Part shown: piece by piece, positions 49,851 through 49,907 of the stretch
Layout: each line of letters opens with the position of its first letter
How positions within the stretch are numbered: position 1 is the first letter of the stretch
NCBI GenBank assembly: GCA_017996845.1
Contig: JAGOGF010000008.1
Location: 1 to 49,907 of the forward strand
Source: Butyrivibrio sp.
GTDB lineage: Bacteria > Bacillota_A > Clostridia > Lachnospirales > Lachnospiraceae
DNA length: 49,907 nt
Direction: 5' to 3'
The notes under the pieces: model-generated
Database searches by the model: none
Seen by the model: only the letters and a program-made list of their open reading frames with translations
What the model was told of the DNA's origin: nothing
Position numbers and translations under genes: made by a program

Positions 49851-49907
49851 TTATTCCGGTTTCCGGATGCTGTCCCGATATACTGCCGGCGACATTCCAT
49901 ACTGCTG
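49851..49907 (-). CDS. AraC-family regulator, C-terminal end only (cut by the window)
   Basis: The last 18 codons and stop of a gene that continues beyond the right edge. QQYGMSPAVYRDS matches the end of the AraC/XylS DNA-binding domain (YGMSPxxYR). The rest, including any sensor domain, is not visible. Confidence 0.75.
   Translation of the reverse strand, partial: QQYGMSPAVYRDSIRKPE

Overview
The window reads as chromosomal DNA of a Firmicute of class Clostridia, most likely a gut Lachnospiraceae. The evidence is clear AGGAGG-type ribosome binding sites, AT-rich spacers, short dense operons, a DUF1385 + prmC + prfA run, an ispF-cysS-mrnC-rlmB-sigH run, and a GH31 enzyme that matches my memory of the Blautia obeum alpha-glucosidase. 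No rRNA, tRNA, phage, transposase or CRISPR array was seen. Most genes lie on the minus strand.

Layout. 0.3-2.1 kb (+): a diacylglycerol-kinase-like lipid kinase and a PAP2-type phosphatase. 2.2-5.4 kb (-): GT2 glycosyltransferase, DUF1653 protein, YqeY and holA. 5.6-6.7 kb (+): an LD-carboxypeptidase. 6.7-12.9 kb (-): one tight run, read comEA, response regulator, histidine kinase, GerMN lipoprotein, comEC. 13.0-14.5 kb: a solute-binding protein without a permease. 14.6-21.0 kb: arginine biosynthesis as two divergent units, argC-GNAT-argJ-argB-argD (-) and argG (+), with operator-like motifs over the promoters between them. argG is followed by DUF1294 and LytTR-regulator genes. 22.1-24.2 kb: DegV, a DUF5721-like protein and an orphan Hpt protein. 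24.3-28.9 kb (-): rpmE, then DUF1385-prmC-prfA-PfpI-isochorismatase. 29.1-37.4 kb (-): alaX-azlC-azlD-ispF-cysS-mrnC-rlmB-sigH, then an iron alcohol dehydrogenase with a Rex-like operator. 37.5-40.5 kb (-): GH31 alpha-glucosidase and a CarD-family regulator with a long, hairpin-rich leader. 40.5-43.5 kb: a GNAT, a phosphodiester-glycosidase-like protein and a membrane-anchored unknown. 43.5-46.7 kb (-): an ECF vitamin-type importer (S, fused AA', T). 46.9-49.9 kb (-): a DUF3048 lipoprotein, an Eis-type acetyltransferase, a small coiled-coil protein, and the last 18 codons of an AraC-type regulator running off the window.

The genes are mostly core housekeeping. The items most worth a second look are regulatory or structural: the two-component system and GerMN lipoprotein embedded between comEA and comEC; the chain of hairpins in the carD leader; the duplicated hairpin element at the 5' end of the holA transcript; nested palindromes between rpmE and the DUF1385 gene; three consecutive hairpins upstream of sigH; three perfect-register 93-bp repeats in rlmB; a Cys/Gly tail on IspF; and an acetyltransferase inside the arg operon.
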